This document shows, in pieces, positions 15,781 to 23,056 of a DNA stretch of 27,036 nt. The stretch is from UBA3478 sp036782715 (lineage in GTDB: Bacteria; Bacteroidota; Bacteroidia; Flavobacteriales; Flavobacteriaceae), in the NCBI GenBank assembly GCA_036782715.1, contig DAIPYN010000023.1, positions 1 to 27,036 of the forward strand, in the 5' to 3' direction. Made by a program: the position numbers and the translations under genes. The stretch's first letter is position 1. Each line of letters starts with the position of its first letter. The notes beneath the pieces are model-generated. The model made no database searches. It was not told where the DNA came from and was given only the letters and a program-made list of their open reading frames with translations.

Positions 15781-16774
15781 TTACACTACCCCAGGTAAAT
15801 CCACTACCGAAGGCCGCAAGAACCACAAGATCACCAGCATTTACCTTACCTTTTTCCCAAGCCTCAGTTAAGGCGATTGGAATAGATGCAGCCGTAGTAT
15901 TACCGTAATGCATAATGTTATTGTAAACCTGATCGTCAGACAATCCGAATTTAGATTGAATAAACTGAGCTATTCGAAGATTTGCTTGATGTGGAACAAG
16001 CATGTCAATATCTGAGCTTGTTAAACCGTTGTGCGCTAGACCTTCTTTAATGACTTCTGAAAAACGCACAACCGCATTTTTAAAAACGAATTGTCCATTC
16101 ATATGTGGCAAGTACGACTCATCATTCGGGTCATTATCTTTTAGAATATCTGTTACCCATCGCTTACCCATTCCAGGGGCAATTAAAGATAATTCCTCGG
16201 CATGAGCACCTTCAGAATGCAAGTGAGTAGAAAGTATTTTACGATTTTCATCTTCGCTTTTTGAGACAATCGCTGCTCCTGCCCCATCTCCAAAAATAAC
16301 AGATACCGATCGGCCGCGAGTAGTCATATCTAGTCCTTGACTGTGTAATTCAGACCCAATAACTAATATATTTTTGTACATCCCTGAACGGATATATTGA
16401 TCAGCCACAGAAATTGCATATACAAACCCAGAACATTGATTTCTTACATCTAGAGCTCCTACTGTTTTCAAACCTAAATCGCGCTGTACAAGAACACCCG
16501 GGCCTGGGAAATAGTAATCAGGACTAAGGGTTGCAAAAATGATAAAGTCAATTTCATCTTTATCGATTCCAGCGCGTTCGATGGCTACTTTAGCCGCCTC
16601 AACACCCATAGACGTGGTGGTGTCTTTACCTTTAACGGCAAATCTTCTTTCTTTAATACCTGTTCTTTCAGTGATCCACTCATCACTGGTTTCAATGATT
16701 TTCGAAAGATCGTCATTGGTTACCACCTGTTCAGGCACATAGTATCCCAATCCTTTGATATAAGCGCTGTTCAT
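15767..16774 (-). CDS. fabH: 3-oxoacyl-ACP synthase III (FabH-type)
   Basis: The 335-aa product has the thiolase-fold catalytic triad of ketoacyl-ACP synthase III: Cys114 in NQCSGFVYA, His262 in VPHQANLRI and Asn292 in HYGNTTAAS. FabH condenses acetyl- or branched acyl-CoA with malonyl-ACP to start fatty acid synthesis. The gene is not next to plsX or rpmF, the common FabH context, but lies 29 bp after a UbiB-type kinase gene. It may therefore be a second paralogue with a special acyl primer; that is inference. The C-terminus FGSGFTWGSVIMKF is typical. The 3' end overlaps the convergent symporter by 14 bp. Confidence 0.9.
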   Translation of the reverse strand: MNSAYIKGLGYYVPEQVVTNDDLSKIIETSDEWITERTGIKERRFAVKGKDTTTSMGVEAAKVAIERAGIDKDEIDFIIFATLSPDYYFPGPGVLVQRDLGLKTVGALDVRNQCSGFVYAISVADQYIRSGMYKNILVIGSELHSQGLDMTTRGRSVSVIFGDGAGAAIVSKSEDENRKILSTHLHSEGAHAEELSLIAPGMGKRWVTDILKDNDPNDESYLPHMNGQFVFKNAVVRFSEVIKEGLAHNGLTSSDIDMLVPHQANLRIAQFIQSKFGLSDDQVYNNIMHYGNTTAASIPIALTEAWEKGKVNAGDLVVLAAFGSGFTWGSVIMKF

Positions 16775-16803
16775 AAGAATAATTTAGGCTTTTAAAGTTA
16801 GGC

Positions 16804-18117
16804 TTAATTTGGCAAATACTTGAGATAAGCCTTGGTATCTACCTCTGCCTCTAAATCGTAAAGCAAATTATAAAGACCGAAAAAGGTGCGATTCATGTAA
16901 AGAAAATGCTTCGAACCTCTATTCGAATTCATCTTACGGATGGTCTGGTCTTGAGAGAAAAATTCAGCCATTTTACCAATTCCGTCCCAGAATTCTGGAT
17001 TAGCGAAATCAAATCGATCTCCATTAAACGGTGCTGTGAAAAGCTGTAGCATTTCTCTAAAAAGTTTGGTAAAATAAGTTATTTCGTCTGCTCCATCAGA
17101 TGGCACCAACATTTCAAGCTCGTATAGTTTTGAAAGGAAAAGATCCTGGTCTTCCATGGCAGAGGCATCTGCTAATTCAAAGTAGGGAGTGTAAAACTGA
17201 TCAGGTATTTCTTTAATACATCCAAAATCAATAACAATGAGCTCGCCTTGCTGGTTCACCAAAAAGTTACCGGGATGTGGGTCTGCATGCACCGCTTTCA
17301 GGCCGTGAATCTGAAACATATAAAAATCCCAAAGCGACTGACCCAAAGCTTGGGCGACATTAGCATCAAACTCACCATTAACGAAAGCACCGAGGGGCAC
17401 TCCATCCATCCAATCCATTGTTAAAATTCGTTCAGAAGAATACTCAGGATAGTAATGCGGAAATCGCAAATTAGGAATATGACTCGCCTTTGAGGTAATA
17501 GATACACTCATATCGAGCTCATGTATATAGTCAGTTTCTTCTTTGAGCTTTTCTTCAATCTCCTTGAAATACTTCTCTGACTCTCGAGCTCCCATATTGA
17601 ACATTCTGAGCGCGATAGGTTTTACTAAGGCTAGGTCTGATGAAATACTCTCAGCAACACCAGGATATTGAATCTTTACGGCCAAATCCTTACCGTCTTT
17701 ACAGGCCTTGTGCACCTGTCCGATAGAAGCAGCGTTGATTGCCTCGTAATCGAAAGAATCAAAGATATCCTCTGGTAACGCATTCATGTATCGCCTGAAA
17801 GTTTTCTTAACTAATGGACCAGAGAGCGGCGGAACTGAGAATTGAGAGAGCGAAAAACGCTCTACATACGCCCGAGGTAATATGTTTCGCTCCATGCTTA
17901 GCATCTGAGCTACTTTTAGAGCACTTCCCTTAAGCGTTTTTAAACCATCGTAGATGTCCGAAGCATTATTCTCATTTAAACGATCTTTTGCCTCTTCTGA
18001 GCCTACTAGTGATTCTCCGTAATATTTGAGGTAATTGCCACCAATCTTAACTCCAGTTTTGACCAATTTACTCGCCCGCTCGAGTTTGGATGTAGGGATT
18101 GAATCTAAGGTCTTCAT
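16804..18117 (-). CDS. ABC1/AarF/UbiB family atypical kinase-like protein
   Basis: The 437-aa product has the ordered motifs of the UbiB/COQ8 family. These are an N-terminal family motif LKGSALKVAQMLS (about 63-75, where the canonical KxGQ reads KVAQ), the alanine-rich loop NAASIGQVHKA in place of a P-loop, the ATP-site lysine in LAVKIQYPGV, the catalytic loop HADPHPGNFLV and the metal-binding DFG in VIDFGCIKE. Relatives support isoprenoid quinone synthesis or lipid handling, probably as ATPases rather than protein kinases. There is no clear C-terminal membrane anchor. Its start overlaps the TetR gene stop (ATGA), so regulator and kinase are translationally coupled, and a fabH-type gene follows. 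Confidence 0.88.
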   Translation of the reverse strand: MKTLDSIPTSKLERASKLVKTGVKIGGNYLKYYGESLVGSEEAKDRLNENNASDIYDGLKTLKGSALKVAQMLSMERNILPRAYVERFSLSQFSVPPLSGPLVKKTFRRYMNALPEDIFDSFDYEAINAASIGQVHKACKDGKDLAVKIQYPGVAESISSDLALVKPIALRMFNMGARESEKYFKEIEEKLKEETDYIHELDMSVSITSKASHIPNLRFPHYYPEYSSERILTMDWMDGVPLGAFVNGEFDANVAQALGQSLWDFYMFQIHGLKAVHADPHPGNFLVNQQGELIVIDFGCIKEIPDQFYTPYFELADASAMEDQDLFLSKLYELEMLVPSDGADEITYFTKLFREMLQLFTAPFNGDRFDFANPEFWDGIGKMAEFFSQDQTIRKMNSNRGSKHFLYMNRTFFGLYNLLYDLEAEVDTKAYLKYLPN

Positions 18118-18776
18118 TTAGCAAACAGCTCCTTAGCCAAGAATTTACCTAAATCGATAACGTTTTCTAAAGGAGTGTGATCAAAAACGTCAAATACCGT
18201 ATTGATCGATTTCTCAATAGCTACATCGGTTTTTTCAAAGCTCGGTGAATCATCCTCTAAATTGAATTTTAAGATAAATAAAAACTGAGCCCATGCGGCC
18301 TCTGAGAAAATTTGGGTGTTATGCTTGGTGAATGAAAACTTTTTCTCCTCATTCCCTTCCTCGATAAGGGTTGTAGCAAACTTTAAAAACGAAGTTCTAA
18401 GTTTAGAAAGTTCAGAAAGGGATTGTAAGCTCTTGATCCCTTGCTCTTTTTTTAAACTAAACAGTACATAACTCCTATTGAGCGTAATTAGTTCAAAAAA
18501 CGAGAAGTAATAAGCTAATAATTTTGATCGTCTATCATAGCCCTCATACTGCTGATCTCCTTCGAGAGCCTTCATGGTATTTTCATGGAAAGCCAGCCAA
18601 ACCTCTTTGGCAAGGATCTCTAAAGAACCAAAATGCTTATAGAATTGGGAATCCTCAATTCCCAATTGAGAACAAAATTTGAAGACTGACTTAGGAACTA
18701 CTTCATGTTCCAGGCAAGTATTCATGTAATGCGAAACGATTTCTTGTTTTGAAATCTCTTTAGATTTGGCAGCCAT
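18114..18776 (-). CDS. TetR family transcriptional regulator
   Basis: The 220-aa product has an N-terminal helix-turn-helix of the TetR type, with recognition helix region FCSQLGIEDSQFYKHFGSLE (about residues 34-53), then an all-helical ligand domain. The ligand domain is not one I can assign to a known effector. The stop overlaps the start of the UbiB-type gene (ATGA), so the regulator is co-expressed with the kinase-like protein and perhaps FabH, which are its likeliest targets along with itself. A TAAATTTG box lies 17 bp upstream. Confidence 0.82.
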   Translation of the reverse strand: MAAKSKEISKQEIVSHYMNTCLEHEVVPKSVFKFCSQLGIEDSQFYKHFGSLEILAKEVWLAFHENTMKALEGDQQYEGYDRRSKLLAYYFSFFELITLNRSYVLFSLKKEQGIKSLQSLSELSKLRTSFLKFATTLIEEGNEEKKFSFTKHNTQIFSEAAWAQFLFILKFNLEDDSPSFEKTDVAIEKSINTVFDVFDHTPLENVIDLGKFLAKELFAK

Positions 18777-18792
18777 AGCAAATGTGTTTAGA

Positions 18793-18800
18793 CAAATTTA
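18793..18800 (-). promoter_or_regulatory. Possible -7 box (TAAATTTG) for the TetR-UbiB-fabH genes
   Basis: TAAATTTG on the minus strand fits TAnnTTTG and ends 16 bp before the TetR ATG. The nearest TTG upstream is only 12 bases away, shorter than the usual 17-23, so the -33 half is doubtful. Confidence 0.35.
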
Positions 18801-18840
18801 ATTAACCCTGAACAAAAAATGAAATAGATAAAAGTCAGAG

Positions 18841-18882
18841 AAAAAGAAAACGCGCTATCTGTAGAAATGATAACGCGTTTTC
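18841..18882 (-). terminator. Hairpin with U-tract, probable terminator of a small transcript
   Basis: GAAAACGCGYTATC and its complement form a 14-bp stem with one G-U pair (18846-18859 with 18869-18882) around a nine-base loop. Read on the minus strand, the stem is followed by TTTTCTTTTT. It lies upstream of the TetR promoter box, so it would end a separate small transcript rather than the TetR mRNA. Confidence 0.6.
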
Positions 18883-18928
18883 AACAACCTAACCAATAAA
18901 TAAACAAACTGTTGTGTTTCTTTTTCAT
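18881..18928 (-). CDS. Possible 15-aa peptide ORF within the small transcript
   Basis: ATG at 18928 opens a frame for MKKKHNSLFIYWLGC, ending in TGA exactly where the terminator stem begins. The peptide has a basic N-terminus and a short hydrophobic aromatic tail. Such ORFs arise easily by chance in AT-rich DNA; its placement between a promoter and terminator is the only support. A ribosome finishing it would sit on the terminator hairpin. Confidence 0.25.
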   Translation of the reverse strand: MKKKHNSLFIYWLGC

Positions 18929-18949
18929 AGCAAAAATTCCACAACACTT

Positions 18950-18979
18950 CAAATATACATTTTGTTTATTAAAATCCAA
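18950..18979 (-). promoter_or_regulatory. Promoter of the small transcript opposite htpG
   Basis: On the minus strand, TTG (18979-18977), 19 bases and TATATTTG (18957-18950) match the flavobacterial TTG-N17-23-TAnnTTTG consensus in full. The predicted start is near 18945. No protein gene of normal size lies between it and the terminator at 18882. Confidence 0.55.
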
Positions 18980-19014
18980 AAATAATTAAACATAATTTTT
19001 AAAATAAGTAAATC

Positions 19015-19056
19015 TGTCAGTTTGTCATTGAAGTATGGCTTGGTACTCTTTTTGAA
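19015..19056 (+). promoter_or_regulatory. htpG upstream element: TGTCA direct repeat and sigma-54-like sequence
   Basis: TGTCA-GTT-TGTCA (19015-19027) is a direct repeat. It is followed 13 bp later by TGGTACTCTTTTTGAA (19041-19056), which fits the sigma-54 -24/-12 form TGGYRC-N5-TTGC apart from A for C at -12. The GG-to-G spacing is the required ten bases. Transcription would begin about 25 nt before the htpG ATG. No TAnnTTTG box was found on this strand, and no CIRCE inverted repeat. Confidence 0.4.
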
Positions 19057-19090
19057 ATTTATTGTGCAATTAATCATTTGAATAAAACTT

Positions 19091-20974
19091 ATGGAAAAAG
19101 GTAAAATCAACGTTTCTGTGGACAATATATTTCCACTGATCAAAAAGTTTCTTTACAGCGATCAAGAAATATTTTTACGAGAGCTCGTTTCTAATGCAAC
19201 GGATGCGACCTTGAAACTTAAGCATTTATGCAACATTGGGGAATCTACCGCTGAGTATGGAAACCCAAAGATCGAGATTAAAATCAATGAAGAAGAAAGT
19301 ACTCTTCATATCATCGACCAGGGTATTGGTATGAATGAGGAAGAAGTTAGAAAATACATTAACGAAGTAGCCTTTTCTGGCGCAGAAGAATTTCTAGATA
19401 AATACAAGGATAGCGCTAAGGATAGTGGTATTATAGGCCACTTTGGTCTTGGATTCTATTCCGCATTTATGGTAGCCCATAAAGTAGAAATTATTACCAA
19501 GAGCCATACCGATGCCCCGGCCGTTCATTGGAGCTGTGATGGATCACCAGAATTTGTTCTTGAACCCTCAGACAAAACCGTTAGAGGTACTGAGATCATT
19601 CTCCATATTTCTGAAGATTCTAAGGATTATTTAGAAAAAGGAAAAATCAGAGGTTTATTAGAGAAATACAATAAGTTCATGCCTATTCCTATTAAAATGG
19701 GTACAAGAACTGAGACCCTTCCTAAACCTGAGGGGGCGAAAGAAGAGGATCCAGCACCCACTAAGGAGGTCGATGATATTGTAAATAATCCGAATCCTGC
19801 ATGGACAAAATCGCCAAGTGATCTCAATGATGAAGATTACAAGAATTTCTACCGCGAGCTCTACCCGATGCAGTTTGAGGAGCCCTTGTTCAATATTCAC
19901 TTGAATGTTGACTATCCATTTAACCTAACTGGTATTCTTTATTTTCCAAAGCTATCTAATGACCTAAATATTCAAAAGGATCGAATACAACTGTATCAAA
20001 ACCAAGTTTTTGTCACCGATAATGTAGAAGGCATTGTACCTGAGTTTTTAACCATGCTTAGAGGAGTTATCGATTCTCCGGATATCCCGCTGAACGTGTC
20101 TAGATCTTACCTTCAAGCAGATGGTGCCGTTAAGAAAATAAGCTCATACATCACTCGTAAGGTTGCCGACAAACTCACTTCTCTGTTCAAAGATGACCGT
20201 AAGTCATTCGAGGAGAAGTGGAACGATATTAAAGTAGTCATTGAATATGGAATGCTGTCTGAAGAGAAATTCTTTGAAAAGGCAGAAAAGTTTGCTTTAT
20301 ACCCTTCGGTTAACAACGAGTACTTCACCTATGAAGAGTTAGAAGCCAAAATTAAAGATGCTCATACCGATAAGGACGGTAAACTTGTACTTCTTTACGC
20401 ATCAAATCTAGAAGAACAACATGCTTACATTGAAGCTGCAAAAGAGAAAGGTTACACTGTTTTATTATTAGACAGCCCAATCGTTCCTCATTTACTTCAG
20501 AAATTAGAAACCTCTAAGGAGAATATTTCATTCGCCCGAGTTGACTCAGATGCTGTTGAGAATTTAATCAAGAAAGAAGAGGAATCGATCTCAAAATTAG
20601 ATGAGACTCAAATCACTACTTTAAAAGAAAAGGTAGAAGACATTGTAAAGGATACTGGATATATCATTCAAACCGAAGCACTTAGTAGCGACGCACTGCC
20701 TTTTATGCTGACTGAACCAGAATTCATGAGAAGAATGAAGGATATGCAAAAAACAGGAGGCGGTGGCTTTATGGGTCAAAACATGCCTGATATGTATAAC
20801 CTAGTAATCAATACCAACCACCCTTTAGCTAGTGAAATTCTCGAAACTAAAACTGATAAAAAGCGAGAAAAACTAATTCGCCAAGCGCTCGACCTAGCTA
20901 AACTATCGAAGGGAGTTTTGAAAGGGGCAGACCTCAGCGCTTTTATTAAGAGAAGTGTCGATCTGATTAAATAG
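19091..20974 (+). CDS. htpG: Molecular chaperone HtpG (Hsp90 family)
   Basis: HtpG is the bacterial Hsp90, a dimeric cytoplasmic ATP-dependent chaperone. The 627-aa length fits the family. The GHKL ATP site is complete: ELVSNATDATLKLKHL with the Mg-binding Asn, IIDQGIGMNEEEV with the adenine-contacting Asp, and GHFGLGFYSAFMVA (glycine-rich lid). The middle domain has NVSRSYLQADGAVKKIS, with the catalytic-loop arginine. A Gly-rich stretch KTGGGGFMGQNMPD lies in the C-terminal dimerisation part, in keeping with Bacteroidetes HtpG. It stands alone, with a possible heat-shock type promoter upstream and a strong terminator 20 bp downstream. Confidence 0.98.
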   Translation: MEKGKINVSVDNIFPLIKKFLYSDQEIFLRELVSNATDATLKLKHLCNIGESTAEYGNPKIEIKINEEESTLHIIDQGIGMNEEEVRKYINEVAFSGAEEFLDKYKDSAKDSGIIGHFGLGFYSAFMVAHKVEIITKSHTDAPAVHWSCDGSPEFVLEPSDKTVRGTEIILHISEDSKDYLEKGKIRGLLEKYNKFMPIPIKMGTRTETLPKPEGAKEEDPAPTKEVDDIVNNPNPAWTKSPSDLNDEDYKNFYRELYPMQFEEPLFNIHLNVDYPFNLTGILYFPKLSNDLNIQKDRIQLYQNQVFVTDNVEGIVPEFLTMLRGVIDSPDIPLNVSRSYLQADGAVKKISSYITRKVADKLTSLFKDDRKSFEEKWNDIKVVIEYGMLSEEKFFEKAEKFALYPSVNNEYFTYEELEAKIKDAHTDKDGKLVLLYASNLEEQHAYIEAAKEKGYTVLLLDSPIVPHLLQKLETSKENISFARVDSDAVENLIKKEEESISKLDETQITTLKEKVEDIVKDTGYIIQTEALSSDALPFMLTEPEFMRRMKDMQKTGGGGFMGQNMPDMYNLVINTNHPLASEILETKTDKKREKLIRQALDLAKLSKGVLKGADLSAFIKRSVDLIK

Positions 20975-20994
20975 TTTCAGTAGAGACTGAAAAC

Positions 20995-21026
20995 AAAAAA
21001 GGCCCTTCTTTCGAAGGGCCTTTTTT
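20995..21026. terminator. Bidirectional rho-independent terminator between htpG and the small secreted gene
   Basis: GGCCCTTC-TTTC-GAAGGGCC is a perfect 8-bp GC-rich stem with a four-base loop, flanked by six A on the left and six T on the right, so it works on both strands. It ends htpG (+) and the convergent gene at 21047 (-). A weaker TTTCAG/CTGAAA hairpin (20975-20992) lies just before it. Confidence 0.9.
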
Positions 21027-21046
21027 AACCTTAACAATTAACTAAA

Positions 21047-21400
21047 CTATTGCACTTTTACAATTTGCTCGAAAGCATTTTGATTGTAGGCAACCACAAT
21101 TTTGTATGAATCGTTGAAAGCTTTAGAGAAGTCAAATGCTTTCTCAACGATTAAGTCTCCAGCGATACGCTCTTTGTAAACTACACTGTTTTGGCTATCA
21201 AGTACTCTGATCTCTACCATTACTTGATCAGCATTTAAGAAGCTTACTAATAACTTCTCACCTTTTCTTTTGAAAACTGGGTCCAGAGAAAGAACTTCAG
21301 ATTCGATACCAAAAGAAGTGGTGGTAACTAATGATGCAGGATTAGCAACTGCTGATAATGCAGTGAATACTAGGGCTAGGGTTAAAATAACTTTTTTCAT
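21047..21400 (-). CDS. Small secreted beta-sandwich protein, T9SS C-terminal-domain-like (117 aa)
   Basis: ATG at 21400 gives a 117-aa protein with a clear signal peptide, MKKVILTLALVFTALSAVA, probably cleaved before NPAS, so about 97 residues are exported. The mature part is rich in beta-strand pattern: LLVSFLNADQVMVEIRVLD, then VVYKERIAG, then FDFSKAFNDSYKIVV. This order resembles the Ig-like fold of type IX secretion sorting domains and the small DUF3244-like proteins, but the C-terminal KVQ ending and lack of cargo mean I cannot call it a T9SS substrate. No function is known to me. A TATATTTG box lies 47 bp upstream and a shared terminator just downstream. Confidence 0.75.
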   Translation of the reverse strand: MKKVILTLALVFTALSAVANPASLVTTTSFGIESEVLSLDPVFKRKGEKLLVSFLNADQVMVEIRVLDSQNSVVYKERIAGDLIVEKAFDFSKAFNDSYKIVVAYNQNAFEQIVKVQ

Positions 21401-21447
21401 TTCTATTCGTTTTTTAATTGATGATTCTTGATTGATAATTGATACTG

Positions 21448-21455
21448 CAAATATA
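21448..21455 (-). promoter_or_regulatory. -7 box (TATATTTG) for the small secreted protein gene
   Basis: TATATTTG on the minus strand fits TAnnTTTG and predicts a leader of about 43 nt. No TTG lies 17-23 bases upstream. Three ATTGAT copies follow within the leader (21416-21443), which may be chance. Confidence 0.4.
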
Positions 21456-21539
21456 GAATCACAAAGAGCCTGATAAATACACATGCATTATCTACTTTAT
21501 GTACAATTTTAACTCTAAAAGAAGAAAAATGAAGTTTTA

Positions 21540-21573
21540 TTGTGAATATCAAGACAATTCAGTCGTATTTTTG
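21540..21573 (+). promoter_or_regulatory. Promoter of the AraC-AlkB-TIGR03643 operon
   Basis: TTG (21540-21542), 23 bases and TATTTTTG (21566-21573) match TTG-N17-23-TAnnTTTG at the long end of the spacing. Transcription would start near 21580. AAAGGA just before the ATG at 21594 could serve as a ribosome site. Confidence 0.5.
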
Positions 21574-21593
21574 AAAAGTCAAAAGGAATAATG

Positions 21594-22469
21594 ATGAGTA
21601 AACAACCTATTGCATTTGAAGTAATTACCCCTGTGTTCGGAAACTCTTTTGCATTGCAAAGCTTTGACGAGCAAAACATTAATCATTACAAGAGTTGGCA
21701 TTATCATCCAGAAATAGAACTTGTATACATTAATGGAGGAGCAGGTAAACGACAAATAGGTTCTCACATGTCCTATTTTAATGAAGGAGACTTAATATTA
21801 ATCGGCAAGAATCTACCTCATTGCGGATTTACCGATCGTTTTACCGGTAATAAAAAAGAAACCTTAGTTCAATTCAAAGAGGATTTCTTGGGACCAAACT
21901 TCTTCGACATCCCAGAAATGATTGCCATTAACGACTTATTCGAACTTTCAAAGCAAGGGCTTGCATTTCACGGAATAACCAAAGAAAAGGTCGGCGAAGC
22001 AATGGAAGCTATGCTTCACCTCCCCGATTTTAAACGTCTATTAAAGCTACTAGACATTTTACATGATCTAAGTATCTCTAAGGAGTTCACCATTTTAAAT
22101 GCAGAAGGATTCAGCATTTCTACCGAAGTAGCCGATAACGATCGAATCAACCGAGTTTTCAACTACATCAAAAACCACTACCAAGAGAGCATTTCGCTAG
22201 ATGAAATATCTGATCTAGCGGGGATGACTGAACCTTCATTCTGCCGATACTTCAAAAAAACGACCAGTAAAACCTTTACTCAATTCGTTAACGAATATCG
22301 ATTAGTTCATGCCTCTAAACTATTAGCTGAAAATAACTTGCCCATTACCGACATCGCCTTTGAATGTGGATTTCAAAACTTCTCTCATTTTAGTAGAACC
22401 TTTAAGAAATTCACAGGGGTATCACCGCTTCGTTATAGAAACCAAATGAAAACTATTATTGATTCTTAA
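21594..22469 (+). CDS. AraC family transcriptional regulator with cupin sensor domain
   Basis: The 291-aa product has an N-terminal cupin (about residues 18-95; HYHPEIELVYINGG and GDLILIGKNLPH are the two strand motifs) and a C-terminal double helix-turn-helix (about 193-290; SLDEISDLAGMTEPSFCRYF and ITDIAFECGFQNFSHFSRTF). AraC regulators of this build are usually activators that sense a small molecule through the cupin. I prefer ATG 21594, with AAAGGA at normal distance, to the ATG three bases earlier. The stop overlaps the alkB start (TAATG), so the two are coupled. It lacks the methyl-accepting cysteine domain of Ada, so any control of repair must use another signal. Confidence 0.9.
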   Translation: MSKQPIAFEVITPVFGNSFALQSFDEQNINHYKSWHYHPEIELVYINGGAGKRQIGSHMSYFNEGDLILIGKNLPHCGFTDRFTGNKKETLVQFKEDFLGPNFFDIPEMIAINDLFELSKQGLAFHGITKEKVGEAMEAMLHLPDFKRLLKLLDILHDLSISKEFTILNAEGFSISTEVADNDRINRVFNYIKNHYQESISLDEISDLAGMTEPSFCRYFKKTTSKTFTQFVNEYRLVHASKLLAENNLPITDIAFECGFQNFSHFSRTFKKFTGVSPLRYRNQMKTIIDS

Positions 22470-23056
22470 TGATTGACCTCAGTATTGACAGTGCTAAACT
22501 CTACTTCTGGCCTAATTTTTTATCGACTATTGAGGCAGATGAATTATATGCAGAATTACTGAAAGTTAATCTATGGAGACAGGACAAAGTGAAAGTATTT
22601 GGTAAGGTTTACGATCAACCTAGACTTTGCTTTCTAGCTGCTAACGAAAAGGTCAACTACACCTATTCGGGGCTAACGCTGCCTGCGGTTGAATTTTCAG
22701 AAAGTCTTCTATCATTAAAGAATCGCATTGAAGAGACTACCTCCACGAAGTTCAATAGCTGCTTAGCGAATCTTTACAGAGATGGCAATGATAGTAACGG
22801 TTGGCATTCAGACGATGAGAAAGAGTTGGGCGGCCAGCCAATTATTGCGTCAATCAGCCTCGGGGTGACACGTAACTTCGACTTAAAACACAAAAAAAAT
22901 TCGCTATTGAAAAAACGTATCGAACTCACCCATGGCAGTCTCCTTCTAATGAGCGGTCGCACCCAAGAAGACTTTAAACATCAAATAGCAAAGTCAAAAC
23001 GTATTCACGAACCTCGCATCAATCTCACTTTTAGATATATCTTTGAGGAGCTATGA
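22469..23056 (+). CDS. alkB: AlkB-type 2-oxoglutarate/Fe(II)-dependent dioxygenase
   Basis: AlkB proteins reverse alkylation damage (1-methyladenine, 3-methylcytosine) in DNA or RNA by oxidative demethylation. The 195-aa product has the family's signature NLYRDGNDSNGWHSDDE, with iron ligands His113 and Asp115, the distal His171 in HQIAKS, and Arg183 and Arg189 in EPRINLTFR for 2-oxoglutarate and base-flipping contacts. The length is near that of short AlkB homologues. It overlaps the AraC gene by one base and the TIGR03643 gene by four, which makes a three-gene operon. The substrate (DNA or tRNA) cannot be told from sequence alone. Confidence 0.93.
   Translation: MIDLSIDSAKLYFWPNFLSTIEADELYAELLKVNLWRQDKVKVFGKVYDQPRLCFLAANEKVNYTYSGLTLPAVEFSESLLSLKNRIEETTSTKFNSCLANLYRDGNDSNGWHSDDEKELGGQPIIASISLGVTRNFDLKHKKNSLLKKRIELTHGSLLLMSGRTQEDFKHQIAKSKRIHEPRINLTFRYIFEEL

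Larger units (their letters stand above)
18841..18945 (-). ncRNA. Candidate small RNA / mini-mRNA (about 100 nt)
   Basis: A minus-strand transcription unit is bounded by a consensus promoter (18979-18950) and an intrinsic terminator (18882-18841). The predicted RNA is about 100 nt. Near its 5' end TGTTGTG and CACAACA can pair (7 bp, 23-base loop) and place the ATG of a 15-codon ORF in the loop. The 3' end is the 14-bp terminator hairpin. I do not recognise it as 6S RNA, tmRNA, SRP RNA or a known riboswitch. It could be a regulatory RNA, a mini-mRNA, or a leader attenuating the TetR operon. All of this is from sequence inspection only. Confidence 0.45.
18777..19090. other. 314-bp regulatory region between the TetR gene and htpG
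   Basis: This is the longest stretch without an established protein gene. From left to right it holds a -7 box for the TetR gene (18793-18800), a hairpin with a minus-strand U-tract (18841-18882), a 15-codon ORF (18881-18928), a full minus-strand promoter (18950-18979), a TGTCA direct repeat and a sigma-54-like element for htpG (19015-19056), and a short AT-rich htpG leader. Each part is entered separately. Confidence 0.7.

Noticed and set aside
18777..19090. CIRCE element or classical heat-shock inverted repeat for htpG
   Set aside because: No TTAGCACTC-N9-GAGTGCTAA-like repeat is present; only the TGTCA direct repeat and sigma-54-like sequence are seen.
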